The position numbers were made by a program, and so were the translations under genes. From contig JAHYIZ010000024.1 of the NCBI GenBank assembly GCA_019429405.1, positions 1 through 44,685 on the forward strand: a DNA stretch of 44,685 bases. Reading direction: 5' to 3'. This stretch comes from Paracoccaceae bacterium (GTDB lineage: Bacteria > Pseudomonadota > Alphaproteobacteria > Rhodobacterales > Rhodobacteraceae). The stretch's first letter is position 1; the number at the start of each line of letters is the position of its first letter. The notes under the pieces were generated by a model that searched no databases, was not told the origin of the DNA, and saw only the letters and a list, made by a program, of their open reading frames with translations. Of this stretch, positions 1-9,365 are shown in pieces.

Positions 1-1
1 C

Positions 2-307
2 GGCACGATCCGCATTCGCAGCTTTTACGACCGTTCGTTGCGCTTGCGCCGGGCGGATGGCAGCGGTTCGGCGCTGCCGCTTCAGGTCGAGATCATCGAC
101 GATGGTCCCGGCATTCCGCCCGCCATAGCCAGCGAAATCTTTGAGCCCTTCGTATCGGGGCGCGAGAATGGCACCGGGCTAGGGCTGGCGCTGGTGTCCA
201 AGATCCTGTCGGAACAGGGCGGCTGGATCGGCGTTGAATCGGCGCCCGGCCGCACGGTTTTTCGCGTTTCATTGCCGCTGGCACCCAAGCATCTGGAGAC
301 CGATTGA
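2..307 (+). CDS. ntrB: Nitrogen regulation sensor kinase NtrB, C-terminal part (truncated by window start)
   Basis: This is the last ~100 residues of a GHKL-type histidine kinase; the frame is already open at base 2, so the gene begins outside the window. The ATP-binding boxes are visible: G1 (DDGPGIP), F box (IFEPF) and G2 (GTGLGLALV). The stop codon overlaps the ATG of the following NtrC-type response regulator (TGATG), which marks a coupled sensor/regulator pair. In the known family NtrB phosphorylates or dephosphorylates NtrC under control of PII proteins. The PAS and H-box regions are not present here, so the NtrB name rests on the neighbour and the kinase core. Confidence 0.88.
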   Translation, partial: GTIRIRSFYDRSLRLRRADGSGSALPLQVEIIDDGPGIPPAIASEIFEPFVSGRENGTGLGLALVSKILSEQGGWIGVESAPGRTVFRVSLPLAPKHLETD

Positions 308-1680
308 TGGACGGCACCGTTCTGGTCGCTGACGACGACCGCACCATTCGCACCGTGCTGACGCAGGCCCTGACGCGCGCGGGCTGCCGGGTGCACGCGA
401 CCTCAAGCCTGACGACGCTGATGCGCTGGGTTGAAGAGGGCAAGGGCGATCTGGTCATTTCCGATGTCGTAATGCCCGATGGCAACGGGCTTGAGGCGCT
501 GCCGCGCATCGGCGCGCTGCGGCCCGGCCTGCCGGTGATCGTGATTTCGGCGCAAAACACGATCATGACCGCCGTCAAGGCCGCCGAGGCAGACGCCTAT
601 GATTATCTGCCCAAGCCCTTCGATTTGCCCGATCTGATGAAACGTGCCGCCCGCGCGCTTGAACGGCGCAGCCGCGCTGCCCGCGTGCGCAGCGGTGCCC
701 CCCGCGAGGCGGCAAGCGATTTGCCGCTGGTCGGGCGCACACCCGCCATGCAGGCGCTTTACCGGCTGGTGGCGCGGGTGATGAATGCAGATCTCGCGGT
801 GCTGATTGCCGGGGAATCGGGTACCGGAAAATCGTTGATCGCGCGGGCGATCCACGATTTTTCCGACCGTCGCAACCAGCCCTTCGTGGTCGCGCAGGCC
901 GCCGACCTTGCCGGGGCCGATGGCCCGGCGCAGCTTTTGGCGCGGGTGCGCGGCGGCAGTCTGGTGTTTGACGAGGTCTCCGATTTCGATGACGAGGTGC
1001 AGGCGCGGCTGGTGCGCACGCTCGATGCGCTGCCCGACCCCGCGCCGCGGATCATGGCGACCAGTCAGGGCGATCTGGCGGCGGCTCTTGATGCGGGCCG
1101 GTTTCGGCAAGACCTCTATTACCGGCTGGCCGGGGTGACGCTTTCGGTGCCGAGCCTGCGTGAACGGGTTGAGGATATCGCGCTCTTGGCCGAGCATTTT
1201 CTTGCCCGCGCCGAAGCATCGGGCGCGCCCCGCCGCCGCCTTTCGCCCGAGGCGCTGGCGTTGGTGCGCGCCTACAGTTGGCCCGGTAACGTGCGCCAGC
1301 TGGAAAATGCGCTTCGGCGGCTGGTGGTGACCGCCGCCGAAGACGAGATCAACCGCACCGAGGTCGAGGCCGTGCTGGGCAGCCAGCCCGCCGCCGAGCC
1401 GCTGCAGCTGGGCGCCACGGGCGAGGGCGACCGCCTTTCGGCCTCGGTCGCGCGCCATCTGCGCCGCTACTTTGACCTGCATGGCGGGGCGTTGCCTGCG
1501 CCCGGTCTTTACGACCGGATTCTGCGCGAAATCGAGGCGCCGCTGATCGAGATCGCGCTGGATGCGACTGCGGGCAATCAGGCGCGCTGTGCCGATCTGC
1601 TGGGCATCAACCGCAATACCCTGCGCAAGAAGATTACCGAACTGGATATACAGGTGACACGCCGCCGCAAGCTGATGTAA
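307..1680 (+). CDS. ntrC: Nitrogen regulation response regulator NtrC, lacking the GAFTGA loop
   Basis: A 457-residue response regulator. The start chosen is the ATG at 307, which overlaps the ntrB stop; a TTG one codon earlier is less likely. The receiver domain has acidic residues D9-D11, phospho-acceptor D53 ([10 protein letters not shown]) and K103 (LPKPF). The AAA+ domain has Walker A GESGTGKS at about 169-176 and Walker B GSLVFDE at about 217-223. A Fis-type helix-turn-helix lies at the C-terminus ([20 protein letters not shown]). The segment between Walker A and B is much shorter than in classical NtrC: ELFGHExGAFTGA is missing entirely. R. capsulatus NtrC is known to lack this loop and to act with the housekeeping sigma factor, so the same mode is likely here. 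It controls nitrogen assimilation genes. Confidence 0.95.
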   Translation: MDGTVLVADDDRTIRTVLTQALTRAGCRVHATSSLTTLMRWVEEGKGDLVISDVVMPDGNGLEALPRIGALRPGLPVIVISAQNTIMTAVKAAEADAYDYLPKPFDLPDLMKRAARALERRSRAARVRSGAPREAASDLPLVGRTPAMQALYRLVARVMNADLAVLIAGESGTGKSLIARAIHDFSDRRNQPFVVAQAADLAGADGPAQLLARVRGGSLVFDEVSDFDDEVQARLVRTLDALPDPAPRIMATSQGDLAAALDAGRFRQDLYYRLAGVTLSVPSLRERVEDIALLAEHFLARAEASGAPRRRLSPEALALVRAYSWPGNVRQLENALRRLVVTAAEDEINRTEVEAVLGSQPAAEPLQLGATGEGDRLSASVARHLRRYFDLHGGALPAPGLYDRILREIEAPLIEIALDATAGNQARCADLLGINRNTLRKKITELDIQVTRRRKLM

Positions 1681-1755
1681 AGATGCAACAGACCAGCGTG
1701 GCATTTCCGCATTAGGGGATTCGTCTGCGCCGGGGCTGGCCTTGGGGGGCAGCGC

Positions 1756-4038
1756 TTGCAGGAAGCGGCAGAACGCACAACGTGGGACTGGCTGAGCCGC
1801 TTGCGGCACCAAAAGCGCGTGCAGAACGCAGCAACGCTTGGGGTCGCAGTGCTTGGGCCGTTGCTGGCCGGGGCCACCTATCTGGCGTTGGGGCCGTTGG
1901 AGCAAGGCGCGGGCTCAACCGCGCTGCGGTTGGTGTTGCTTGCCGACTTCGTTTACCTTTTGTTGCTTTCGGGCCTCGTGCTGATGGCGCTGATGCGGGT
2001 CGTCTCGGCGCGGCGCGCGCGCTCTGCCGGGTCCAAGCTGCATTTGCGTCTGACCGGGGTGTTTGCCGGCGTGGCGCTGGTGCCGACCGTGCTGGTCGCG
2101 GTGTTCGGCGTGCTGACCATCAACATCGGGCTTGAGGGCTGGTTTTCCGACCGTGTGCGGCAGGTGGTTTCCACCTCGCTGGCCGCCGCCGAGGCCTACC
2201 GCGATGAACACCGCCGCGACCTTTCAACCGACGCGCAATCGCTGGCAAATTATCTGATCACGCGGCGCGCGGCGGTTGGTTTTTTCGGTGACGGTGATCT
2301 GCGCGAGGCGCTGGGCGAGGGCCAGCCGCTGATTCAGCGCGGCTTGCGCGAAGCCTTTGTGATTGACGGCGCGGGCGAGATCCGCGCGCGCGGCGAGCGC
2401 AGCTATCTGTTCGATTTCGAGAAACCGGGGCTTGCGGTGCTCGAAGAGGCGCAGGCAGGCGACCCGGTGCTGATCGAAGACTGGGCCAACAACGAATTTC
2501 GCGCGGTACTGAAACTGCCGGGCTTTGCTGACCGCTACCTCTACATTTCGCGCGTGGTGGATGGCGAAATCCTGAGTCTGCTCGACAATACGCGCGCCAC
2601 GGTGGGCCTTTACCAACAGCTTGAGGCGACGCGCGGGCGGGTGCTGTTTGAGTTCGGGCTGGTTTATATCGGCTTTGCGCTGATCCTGATTCTCGCAGCG
2701 ATTTGGCTGGGGTTGTGGTTTGCCGAGCGTCTTTCGCGCCCGATCGGCCAGCTTGTGCAGGCCGCCGAGACTGTGGGCACGGGCGATCTGGAGGCGCGCG
2801 TGGCCGAGGCGCCGGGAGACGACGAGATTGCCCTGCTGGGCCGTGCCTTCAACCGCATGACGCGGCAACTGAAAGGGCAGCGCACCGCGCTGGTCGAAAA
2901 CAACCGGGTGACCGAAGAGCGCCGGCGGCTGTTTGATTCGGTGCTCTCGTCGGTCACTTCCGGGGTGATCGGGCTTGATGCCGGGGGGAATGTCGATTTT
3001 CTCAACCGCGCCGCAACGCGGATGCTGGCGCTCGATGCCGACGCCAGCCACGATCACCCGCTGGCTGCGGTGGTGCCCGAATTCGCGCCGCTGCTGGCGC
3101 GGCTGCGCGACAGCCTGGCCGAGGTGGCGCAGGAAGAGGTGCGCATCAGCCGCGCCGGGCGGCTTGAAAGCCTGTTGGTGCGGATGGCGGTACGGCGTGG
3201 CGCTGGTGGTGCGCTCGAAGGCTATGTGGTGGCCTTCGATGATGTGACCGAGCTGGTCTCGGCGCAGCGCATGGCCGCCTGGGGCGATGTGGCACGCCGC
3301 ATCGCGCATGAAATCAAGAACCCGCTGACCCCGATTCAACTTTCGGCAGAGCGGCTGCGGCGCAAGTTCGCGCCGCTGGCGCAGGGCGACGATGCCGAGG
3401 CGCTGGAGCAGATGACCGGCGTCATCATCCGCCAGACCAACGACCTGCGCCGCATCGTTGACGAGTTTTCGCGCTTTGCGCGGATGCCCGAACCCGACCG
3501 GCGCGACCATGACATCGCCAAGCTTGCGCGCGATGCCGCAACTTTGCAGCAAGACGCGCTGCACGGCGCGCACCTTGTGACCGACATTCCCGAGACGCCC
3601 GAGGTAGTGGAACTGGATGCAACCATGATCTCGCAGGCGCTGACAAACCTGCTCAAGAACGCGGGCGAAGCCATTGAAGGGCTTGCCGAACGCGGCGCCC
3701 CCGAAGGCTGGCAGCCCGAGGTGCGCATGGCGCTGCGCGCCACTTCGGATGCGGTGGTCATCACCATTGCCGACAATGGCACCGGCTTGCCGCCCGACCG
3801 GTCACGGCTGTTTGAGCCCTACGTGACCACCCGCGCCAAGGGCACGGGGCTGGGCCTGCCGATCGTCAAAAAGATCATCGAAGAGCACGGCGGCACCTTG
3901 ACCCTGACCGATGCCCCCGCCTTCGCCCCCGGCGCGCATCAGGGTGCGCTGGCCGAAATCCGCCTGCCGCGCGCCCGCGCGCAGGCAACGCGTGCGATCA
4001 AGGAGCGGGCATTCGACGCCCCGGCAGGAACGACATGA
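1756..4038 (+). CDS. ntrY: Nitrogen regulation sensor histidine kinase NtrY
   Basis: A 760-residue membrane sensor kinase. It has about three hydrophobic segments in the first ~120 residues, a periplasmic region, another membrane segment near 300-320, a HAMP linker (RLSRPIGQLVQAAETVGTGD), a PAS domain (around SVTSGVIGLDAGGNVDFLN), an H box (RRIAHEIKNPLTP), an N box (ALTNLLKNAGEAI) and G boxes (ADNGTGLP, GTGLGLPIV). The start is a TTG at 1756 with a G-rich Shine-Dalgarno (GGGGGG) about 8 bases upstream. No in-frame ATG or GTG exists between the ntrC stop and this point. The gene ends in an ATGA overlap with ntrX. NtrY/NtrX form a two-component system that links nitrogen metabolism with redox or respiratory control in alphaproteobacteria. 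Confidence 0.94.
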   Translation: MQEAAERTTWDWLSRLRHQKRVQNAATLGVAVLGPLLAGATYLALGPLEQGAGSTALRLVLLADFVYLLLLSGLVLMALMRVVSARRARSAGSKLHLRLTGVFAGVALVPTVLVAVFGVLTINIGLEGWFSDRVRQVVSTSLAAAEAYRDEHRRDLSTDAQSLANYLITRRAAVGFFGDGDLREALGEGQPLIQRGLREAFVIDGAGEIRARGERSYLFDFEKPGLAVLEEAQAGDPVLIEDWANNEFRAVLKLPGFADRYLYISRVVDGEILSLLDNTRATVGLYQQLEATRGRVLFEFGLVYIGFALILILAAIWLGLWFAERLSRPIGQLVQAAETVGTGDLEARVAEAPGDDEIALLGRAFNRMTRQLKGQRTALVENNRVTEERRRLFDSVLSSVTSGVIGLDAGGNVDFLNRAATRMLALDADASHDHPLAAVVPEFAPLLARLRDSLAEVAQEEVRISRAGRLESLLVRMAVRRGAGGALEGYVVAFDDVTELVSAQRMAAWGDVARRIAHEIKNPLTPIQLSAERLRRKFAPLAQGDDAEALEQMTGVIIRQTNDLRRIVDEFSRFARMPEPDRRDHDIAKLARDAATLQQDALHGAHLVTDIPETPEVVELDATMISQALTNLLKNAGEAIEGLAERGAPEGWQPEVRMALRATSDAVVITIADNGTGLPPDRSRLFEPYVTTRAKGTGLGLPIVKKIIEEHGGTLTLTDAPAFAPGAHQGALAEIRLPRARAQATRAIKERAFDAPAGTT

Positions 4039-5447
4039 GCGATATTCTGATTGTTGACGATGAACGCGACATTCGCGAGCTGATCGCGGAGATCCTGAAG
4101 GACGAGGGTTTTGCCACCCGCATGGCCTCGAACTCGGATGAATGCATGGCCGAGATCAACGCCGAGCCGCCGGCGCTGATGATCCTCGATATCTGGTTAA
4201 AAGACAGCCGCATGGACGGGATCGACATTCTGACGCGCGTCAAGCGCGACAACCCCGAAGTGCCGGTTGTCATCATCTCGGGGCATGGCAACATCGAAAT
4301 CGCGGTGGCCGCGATCAAGCAGGGCGCCTATGATTTCATCGAAAAACCGTTCAATATAGACCAGTTGCTGGTGGTGGTCGGCCGCGCGATGGAAACCGCG
4401 CGGTTGCGGCGCGAGAATGTCAGCCTGCGCAAGCGCGAGACCACGTCATCCGAAATGCTGGGCGCCTCGACGGCGTTTCGCAAGCTCAAGGAGCAACTCG
4501 ATAAGGTCACCAAATCGAACGGCCGGGTGATGCTGACCGGGGCGCCGGGTTCGGGCAAAGAGGTGGCGGCGCGCTACATCCATACCCATTCGGGGCGCGC
4601 GGGCGGGCCGTTCATTACCGTCACCTCGGCCTCGATCGCGCCCGAGCGCATGGAAGAGGTGCTGTTCGGGCGCGAGACGCCCGAGCGGGGTGTGGAAAAG
4701 GGGCTGCTGGAACAGGCGCATGGCGGCGTGGTCTATTTCGATGAGGTGGGCGACATGCCGCTTGGCACCCAGTCAAAGATTCTCCGGGTGCTGACCGAAC
4801 AGCAGTTCATGCGTGCAGGGGGCACTGACAAGGTGCGGGTCGATCTGCGCGTGATCTCCTCGACCACGCGCGATCTGCCGGGCGAAATCACGGCCGGACG
4901 GTTCCGGCAAGAGCTTTACGACCGGCTGAACGTGGTGCCGATTGCGGTGCCCGCGCTGGCCGAACGGCGCGAAGACATCGCGATTCTGGCGCACCATTTC
5001 ATCGAAATGTTCAACCGGGTGCAGGGGCTTGCGCTGCGCGCGCTGTCTGATGAGGCGGCGGCGCTCTTGCAGACGATGGACTGGCCCGGCAACATCCGGC
5101 AGCTGCGCAACGTGATCGAGCGGGCGCTCATCTTGGGCGATAGCGCCGAGCCGATCCAGGCGCGCGAGCTGCCCGGCCAGAGCGCGCCGCCAGATGAAGG
5201 GCGGGTGGTGCTGGGCGGCGCGCTGGCCGCGCTGCCGCTGCGCGACGCACGCGAATTGTTCGAGCGCGAATACCTGCTGACCCAGATCAACCGTTTCGGC
5301 GGCAACATCAGCCGCACCGCCTCGTTCGTCGGCATGGAGCGCTCGGCGCTACACCGCAAGCTCAAGTCGCTGGGGGTGGTGACTTCGGCCAAACCCGGCG
5401 GTCGCGTGGCGCATTTTGATGACGATGACGAAGGAGCCGAAGAATGA
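4035..5447 (+). CDS. ntrX: Response regulator NtrX
   Basis: A 470-residue response regulator, partner of NtrY, whose ATG overlaps the ntrY stop (ATGA). The receiver domain has D8/D9, phospho-acceptor D52 (LMILDIWL) and K104 (IEKPF). The AAA+-like domain has Walker A GAPGSGKE at about 169-176 and Walker B VVYFDEVGD. A Fis-like DNA-binding helix lies near the end (GGNISRTASFVGMERSALHRK). Where NtrC-type activators carry GAFTGA, this protein reads LFGRETPERGVEKG, so the sigma-54 contact loop is absent. NtrX proteins of this lineage are thought to act as DNA-binding regulators rather than sigma-54 activators. Its own stop overlaps the next gene (ATGATG), suggesting co-translation with the secreted protein downstream. 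Confidence 0.95.
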   Translation: MSDILIVDDERDIRELIAEILKDEGFATRMASNSDECMAEINAEPPALMILDIWLKDSRMDGIDILTRVKRDNPEVPVVIISGHGNIEIAVAAIKQGAYDFIEKPFNIDQLLVVVGRAMETARLRRENVSLRKRETTSSEMLGASTAFRKLKEQLDKVTKSNGRVMLTGAPGSGKEVAARYIHTHSGRAGGPFITVTSASIAPERMEEVLFGRETPERGVEKGLLEQAHGGVVYFDEVGDMPLGTQSKILRVLTEQQFMRAGGTDKVRVDLRVISSTTRDLPGEITAGRFRQELYDRLNVVPIAVPALAERREDIAILAHHFIEMFNRVQGLALRALSDEAAALLQTMDWPGNIRQLRNVIERALILGDSAEPIQARELPGQSAPPDEGRVVLGGALAALPLRDARELFEREYLLTQINRFGGNISRTASFVGMERSALHRKLKSLGVVTSAKPGGRVAHFDDDDEGAEE

Positions 5448-6004
5448 TGCGCTCGACCCTGTTCGCAGCAGCAATTGCCGCGGCCATCCCGGGCGGCGCC
5501 ATCGCCGAGAACGATAGAATTGCCTTCCCATTTGATCCAGACCGGCTGTTTGGCGACAATGCCGCGCGCATCGAACGCCGGCCGGATGGCACCGAGGTGC
5601 TGGCGATGCCCGGCGGCGTAATCGTGACGCGCAAGGGCGACACGGTCCTCGAGAATGATCCTTCAGGCGCAGTTGGTTGCTCGTTGGTGCTGTGGATAAA
5701 CATGCGGATTATTGTCGATGCCTGTGTCGGCCTGTCGCCAAGCGAGGCGGCCATGGCCGACGCGCGTATCGAACGGCAGATGCGGTTTGCCGCCGAGAAT
5801 TCCTGGCCACCGATTGCGGTCGAGGACTTGCGCGCAGCCTTTGCGCGCCATGCCTGGCCGGTGACAGAGAAACAGTGTGACCAGGCCCGGAACGAGGGCT
5901 GGCTGAAAAGCGAGCTCGAAATGCTGCGCGACCCTGCCGGCGATGCAAAGCTTGACAGACTTCTGGCAACCCCGCGCTTGCCTGTGATGAACCCCTGCCT
6001 CTGA
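5444..6004 (+). CDS. Secreted protein of unknown function between ntrX and trkA
   Basis: A 186-residue protein (185 if the second ATG at 5447 is used) that I do not recognise. It starts with a clear Sec signal peptide (AAAIAAAIPGGAIA, likely cleaved before END) and has no further membrane segment. The mature part has four cysteines (in VGCSLV, VDACVG, KQCDQA and the C-terminal PCL), which could form two disulfides in the periplasm. The start overlaps the ntrX stop, so it is probably translated from the ntr transcript. In related Rhodobacterales I would expect trkA directly after ntrX, so this gene looks lineage-restricted. The stretch 5510-5800 is noticeably less GC-rich than its neighbours. 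A function in nitrogen or potassium physiology is suggested only by position. Confidence 0.75.
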   Translation: MMRSTLFAAAIAAAIPGGAIAENDRIAFPFDPDRLFGDNAARIERRPDGTEVLAMPGGVIVTRKGDTVLENDPSGAVGCSLVLWINMRIIVDACVGLSPSEAAMADARIERQMRFAAENSWPPIAVEDLRAAFARHAWPVTEKQCDQARNEGWLKSELEMLRDPAGDAKLDRLLATPRLPVMNPCL

Positions 6005-6078
6005 CCAGCACCCCCGGCCATTGACCCGTTGCGCCGCCCGTGTCATCCCTTGCCGCGTCCAAGGCGCGGAGCAAAAGT

Positions 6079-7455
6079 ATGAAAGTGATCATCTGCGGCG
6101 CGGGGCAAGTGGGCTGGCAGATCGCCCGCCATCTTGCGGGCGAGCGCAACGATGTGACTGTGGTTGACATGAACCCCGAACTGGTGCGCCGCGCCACCGA
6201 CACGCTCGATGTGCAGGGCGTGGTCGGATATGCCTCATATCCCGATGTGCTGGAACGTGCGGGCGCGCGCGACTGCGACCTGATCATCGCCGCGACCCAT
6301 TCCGACGAGGTGAACATGGTCACCTGCCAGGTGGCGCATTCGGTCTTCGGCATCACCCGCAAGATCGCCCGGCTGCGCGCGCAAAGCTATATGGACCCGC
6401 GCTTTGCCGATCTTTATCGGCGCGACCATTTGCCGATCGACGTGATCATCAGCCCCGAGCGCGAGGTGGCCGAGGCGGCCTTGCAGCGGCTTTCGGCGCC
6501 CTCGACCTTTGACACCGAAAGCTTCATGGGCGGCAAGGCGCAGCTTCTGGGCATCGCGCTGGGCGAGGAATGCCCGGTGCTCAACACGCCGCTGCGCCAG
6601 CTGACCGACCTCTTTTCAACCTTGCGCGCAATTGTCGTGGGTGTGCGCAGGCGGGGCCGTCTGTTTGCCCCCGACCCCGGCGACCAGCTTTTTGCGGGCG
6701 ATCAGATCTACGTCTTCAGCGATGTCGAAGACGTCACCCGCACGCTTGAGATTTTCGGCAAGACCACCCGCAAGCAAGAGCGCATTGTCATTGTGGGCGG
6801 CGGCAACGTGGGTCTGGCGGTGGCACAGACGCTTGAGGCGCGCACCGACCGGGTTCGGGCAAAGATCATCGAGATGAGCCGGGCGCGGGCAGAGTTTGCG
6901 GCGGATGCGCTGAACCGCACCATCGTGCTCAATGGCGACGGCATGAATTCGGAGCTTCTCGCCGAGGCCGACGTGGGGCGCGCCGACGCGGTTCTGGTGG
7001 TTACAGATGATGACAAGACCAACATCCTTGTGGCGGTCCGCGCCAAACAGGCGGGGTGCCCGATGGCGATTGTGCTGGTCAATGACCCCACCATCGTGCC
7101 GCTGCTTGCGGCGCTTGATATTGACGCCTACATCAACCCGCGTGCCACCACGGTTTCCTCGATTCTGCGCCATATCCGGCACGGGCGGGTGCGCGCGATC
7201 TATTCCATCGGCGATGCCGAGGCCGAGATGATCGAGGCGCAGGTGCTGTCGACCTCGCCGCTGACCGGGCGCTACATCCGCGACATCGAGTTTCCCGAAG
7301 GGGTGCTGGTGGGGGCGCTGATGAAGCGCGGCAAGGTGGTGAAGCCCACTGGCGACACCCGCGTGGAAGAGGGCGACGTGATCGCGCTGTTCGCCCTGAC
7401 CAAGGACATCCCCGAGGTGGAGCGACTGTTGCAGGTCTCCATCGACTTCTTCTGA
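6079..7455 (+). CDS. trkA: Trk potassium transport NAD-binding regulatory subunit TrkA
   Basis: A 458-residue cytoplasmic peripheral protein with two RCK units, each an NAD-binding Rossmann fold plus a TrkA-C domain. The glycine-rich loops are GAGQVG near residue 7 and GGGNVG near residue 240. The start is set at the ATG at 6079, which gives the family-typical MKVIICGAGQVG. It has GGAG 7 bases upstream; a longer frame back to GTG 6040 adds only an unconserved leader. TrkA gates the TrkH channel in response to nucleotides. The stop overlaps the trkH start by one base (TGATG), so the two subunits are coupled. Confidence 0.96.
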   Translation: MKVIICGAGQVGWQIARHLAGERNDVTVVDMNPELVRRATDTLDVQGVVGYASYPDVLERAGARDCDLIIAATHSDEVNMVTCQVAHSVFGITRKIARLRAQSYMDPRFADLYRRDHLPIDVIISPEREVAEAALQRLSAPSTFDTESFMGGKAQLLGIALGEECPVLNTPLRQLTDLFSTLRAIVVGVRRRGRLFAPDPGDQLFAGDQIYVFSDVEDVTRTLEIFGKTTRKQERIVIVGGGNVGLAVAQTLEARTDRVRAKIIEMSRARAEFAADALNRTIVLNGDGMNSELLAEADVGRADAVLVVTDDDKTNILVAVRAKQAGCPMAIVLVNDPTIVPLLAALDIDAYINPRATTVSSILRHIRHGRVRAIYSIGDAEAEMIEAQVLSTSPLTGRYIRDIEFPEGVLVGALMKRGKVVKPTGDTRVEEGDVIALFALTKDIPEVERLLQVSIDFF

Positions 7456-8960
7456 TGCGTCACCTGCGCGCCCTGCCTTTGTTTGTGCAACTGATGGCGA
7501 TTGCTGCGGCGGCGATGCTGGTGCCTGCGGCGCATGCCCTTGTGCAGGCAGACCATGCGGTGGCGCGGGCGTTTGGCTATTCTGCCATTCTGTTTGGTCT
7601 TTTTGCGGCAGTTCTGGCGATTGCGACCGCCGCGAACCGCTCGGCCAATCTTGCGCGCGACCATTTGCTGACCATGCTTGCCACCTTTACCGTCTTGCCG
7701 CTGATGCTGGCGGTGCCGTTCGTGCAGGTCGCGCCGGGGGGCAGCTATTACAACGCCTGGTGGGAAATGGTGTCGTCGCTGACCACCACCGGCGCCACGC
7801 TCTATGCGCCGCGCGATCTGGCCCCGAGCTTGCATCTGTGGCGGGCAGAGGTTGGCTGGCTCGGCGGCTATTTCATGCTCGTGATGGCGATGGCCGTGCT
7901 GGCGCCGATGCGTCTGGGCGGCTTCGAGGTTTATTTTGCGGGGGGCACCGGCAGCGGCGCCGCGCCGGCGGACCGCATCGCCGACCCGCGCGGGCGCATT
8001 GCGCGCGCGGCGCTGAATTTGGCGCCGGCATGGCTTGGGCTGACTCTGGCACTGTGGGTCGGGTTGCTGATTGCCGGTGATCCGCCGCTGCTGGCGCTGA
8101 TTCATGCGATGTCGACGCTTGCAACCTCTGGCATCACGCCGCTTGCGGGGCTGGCGGGGGCGCCGTCGGGGATTGCGGGCGAAATGCTGATCTTTCTGTT
8201 TCTGGTGCCGGCACTGTCGCGGCGGCTTTGGCCGGGCGCGGGCGAGCTGCGCGCCAGCGCGCGGCTCGTGCAAGACCCCGAGCTGATGCTCGCAGCGGTA
8301 CTGGTGGTCGCGGTGGCGCTGGTCTTGTTCCTGCGGCACTGGCTGGTCACGTTCGACATCGCGTTTCTGAGCGAAGGGGGCAGGCTTGCCTCGGCGCTTT
8401 GGGGGGCGGCGTTCACGGCGCTTTCGTTTCTGACCACCACCGGCTTCGAATCTTCGGGCTGGCTTGCGGCGCGGGCCTGGTCGGGGCTGGATGCGCCGGG
8501 GTTGCTGATGGCGGGGCTGGCGATTTTTGGCGGCGGCGTTGCGACCACCGCAGGCGGCGTGAAACTGCTGCGCGTCTATGCCTTGATCCGACATGGCGAG
8601 CGCGAGATGGACCGGCTGGTGCATCCGTCTTCGGTCGGCGGCGGCGGCATAGCGGCGCGGCGCTTGCGGCGCGAGGGCGCCTATATCGCCTGGGTCTTCT
8701 TCATGCTTTTCGCGATCTCGATCGCGGTGATGATGCTTGCCGTTTCGTTCGCCGGGCTGGCGTTCGAGCCTGCAACGCTGCTCTCCATCGCGGCGCTTTC
8801 AAACACCGGCCCGCTGGCGACGATTTCGGGGCAGGGGGCCGATGTCTGGGTGCGGCTGGCACCCGCCGCCAAGGCGGTGCTGGCAACGGCGATGGTGCTG
8901 GGAAGGCTTGAAACGCTTGCGATCATCGCGCTCTTTAACCCCGAGTTCTGGCGCCGCTGA
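7455..8960 (+). CDS. trkH: Trk potassium uptake membrane subunit TrkH
   Basis: A 501-residue integral membrane protein with about ten hydrophobic segments. The four selectivity-filter-like loops of the TrkH/KtrB fold can be seen: SSLTTTGATL, STLATSGITPL, FLTTTGFESSG and AALSNTGPLATI. It carries low- to medium-affinity K+ uptake together with TrkA, encoded directly upstream with a one-base overlap. The C-terminus is short and there is about 130 bp to hfq. The length and filter glycines match functional TrkH proteins, and I see no truncation. Confidence 0.95.
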   Translation: MRHLRALPLFVQLMAIAAAAMLVPAAHALVQADHAVARAFGYSAILFGLFAAVLAIATAANRSANLARDHLLTMLATFTVLPLMLAVPFVQVAPGGSYYNAWWEMVSSLTTTGATLYAPRDLAPSLHLWRAEVGWLGGYFMLVMAMAVLAPMRLGGFEVYFAGGTGSGAAPADRIADPRGRIARAALNLAPAWLGLTLALWVGLLIAGDPPLLALIHAMSTLATSGITPLAGLAGAPSGIAGEMLIFLFLVPALSRRLWPGAGELRASARLVQDPELMLAAVLVVAVALVLFLRHWLVTFDIAFLSEGGRLASALWGAAFTALSFLTTTGFESSGWLAARAWSGLDAPGLLMAGLAIFGGGVATTAGGVKLLRVYALIRHGEREMDRLVHPSSVGGGGIAARRLRREGAYIAWVFFMLFAISIAVMMLAVSFAGLAFEPATLLSIAALSNTGPLATISGQGADVWVRLAPAAKAVLATAMVLGRLETLAIIALFNPEFWRR

Positions 8961-9090
8961 GGCTTTGGCGCGACAGGCGCGGGGCTTCGCGCAAATAGGG
9001 GGTGGAAAGTCACCCGCAGTTGCGCATACTTCGCGCAGGCTCGGGAGGTAGATCCGCAGGGCGCTGGACAAGAACAAAGGCAAAAGAACA

Positions 9091-9324
9091 ATGGCAGCCG
9101 ATAAGCAAAATCTGCAAGACGCCTTTCTGAACCATGTGCGCAAGACCAAGGTTCCGGTCACGATCTTTCTGATCAACGGCGTCAAGCTGCAGGGTGTGAT
9201 CACTTGGTTTGACAATTTCTGCGTGCTTTTGCGCCGCGACGGGCAAAGCCAACTGGTCTATAAACACGCGATCTCCACGATCATGCCGGGGGCACCTATA
9301 AGCCTCTATGAGGGCGAAGACTGA
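9091..9324 (+). CDS. hfq: RNA chaperone Hfq
   Basis: A 77-residue protein, the usual short alphaproteobacterial size. The Sm1 motif (around [22 protein letters not shown]) and the Sm2 motif (VYKHAISTI, equivalent to the E. coli YKHA box) are intact. The distal and proximal RNA-binding surfaces are therefore expected to be functional, while the long acidic tail of enterobacterial Hfq is absent. Hfq forms a hexameric ring that pairs small RNAs with mRNAs. In alphaproteobacteria it also supports nitrogen-fixation regulation, which fits its position after the ntr genes. The start ATG is preceded by an AAAGG-type ribosome site. It probably forms an operon with hflX. Confidence 0.98.
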   Translation: MAADKQNLQDAFLNHVRKTKVPVTIFLINGVKLQGVITWFDNFCVLLRRDGQSQLVYKHAISTIMPGAPISLYEGED

Positions 9325-9365
9325 GCGAACTTCATACATCCGAAGCCGCGCCCACCCGTGCCTGG

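Noticed and set aside
403-1905. 500-codon open frame on the minus strand over ntrC
   Set aside because: It is antisense to a well-supported ntrC. Its predicted product is an Arg/His/Gln-rich shadow with no domain, and long antisense frames are expected at this GC content.
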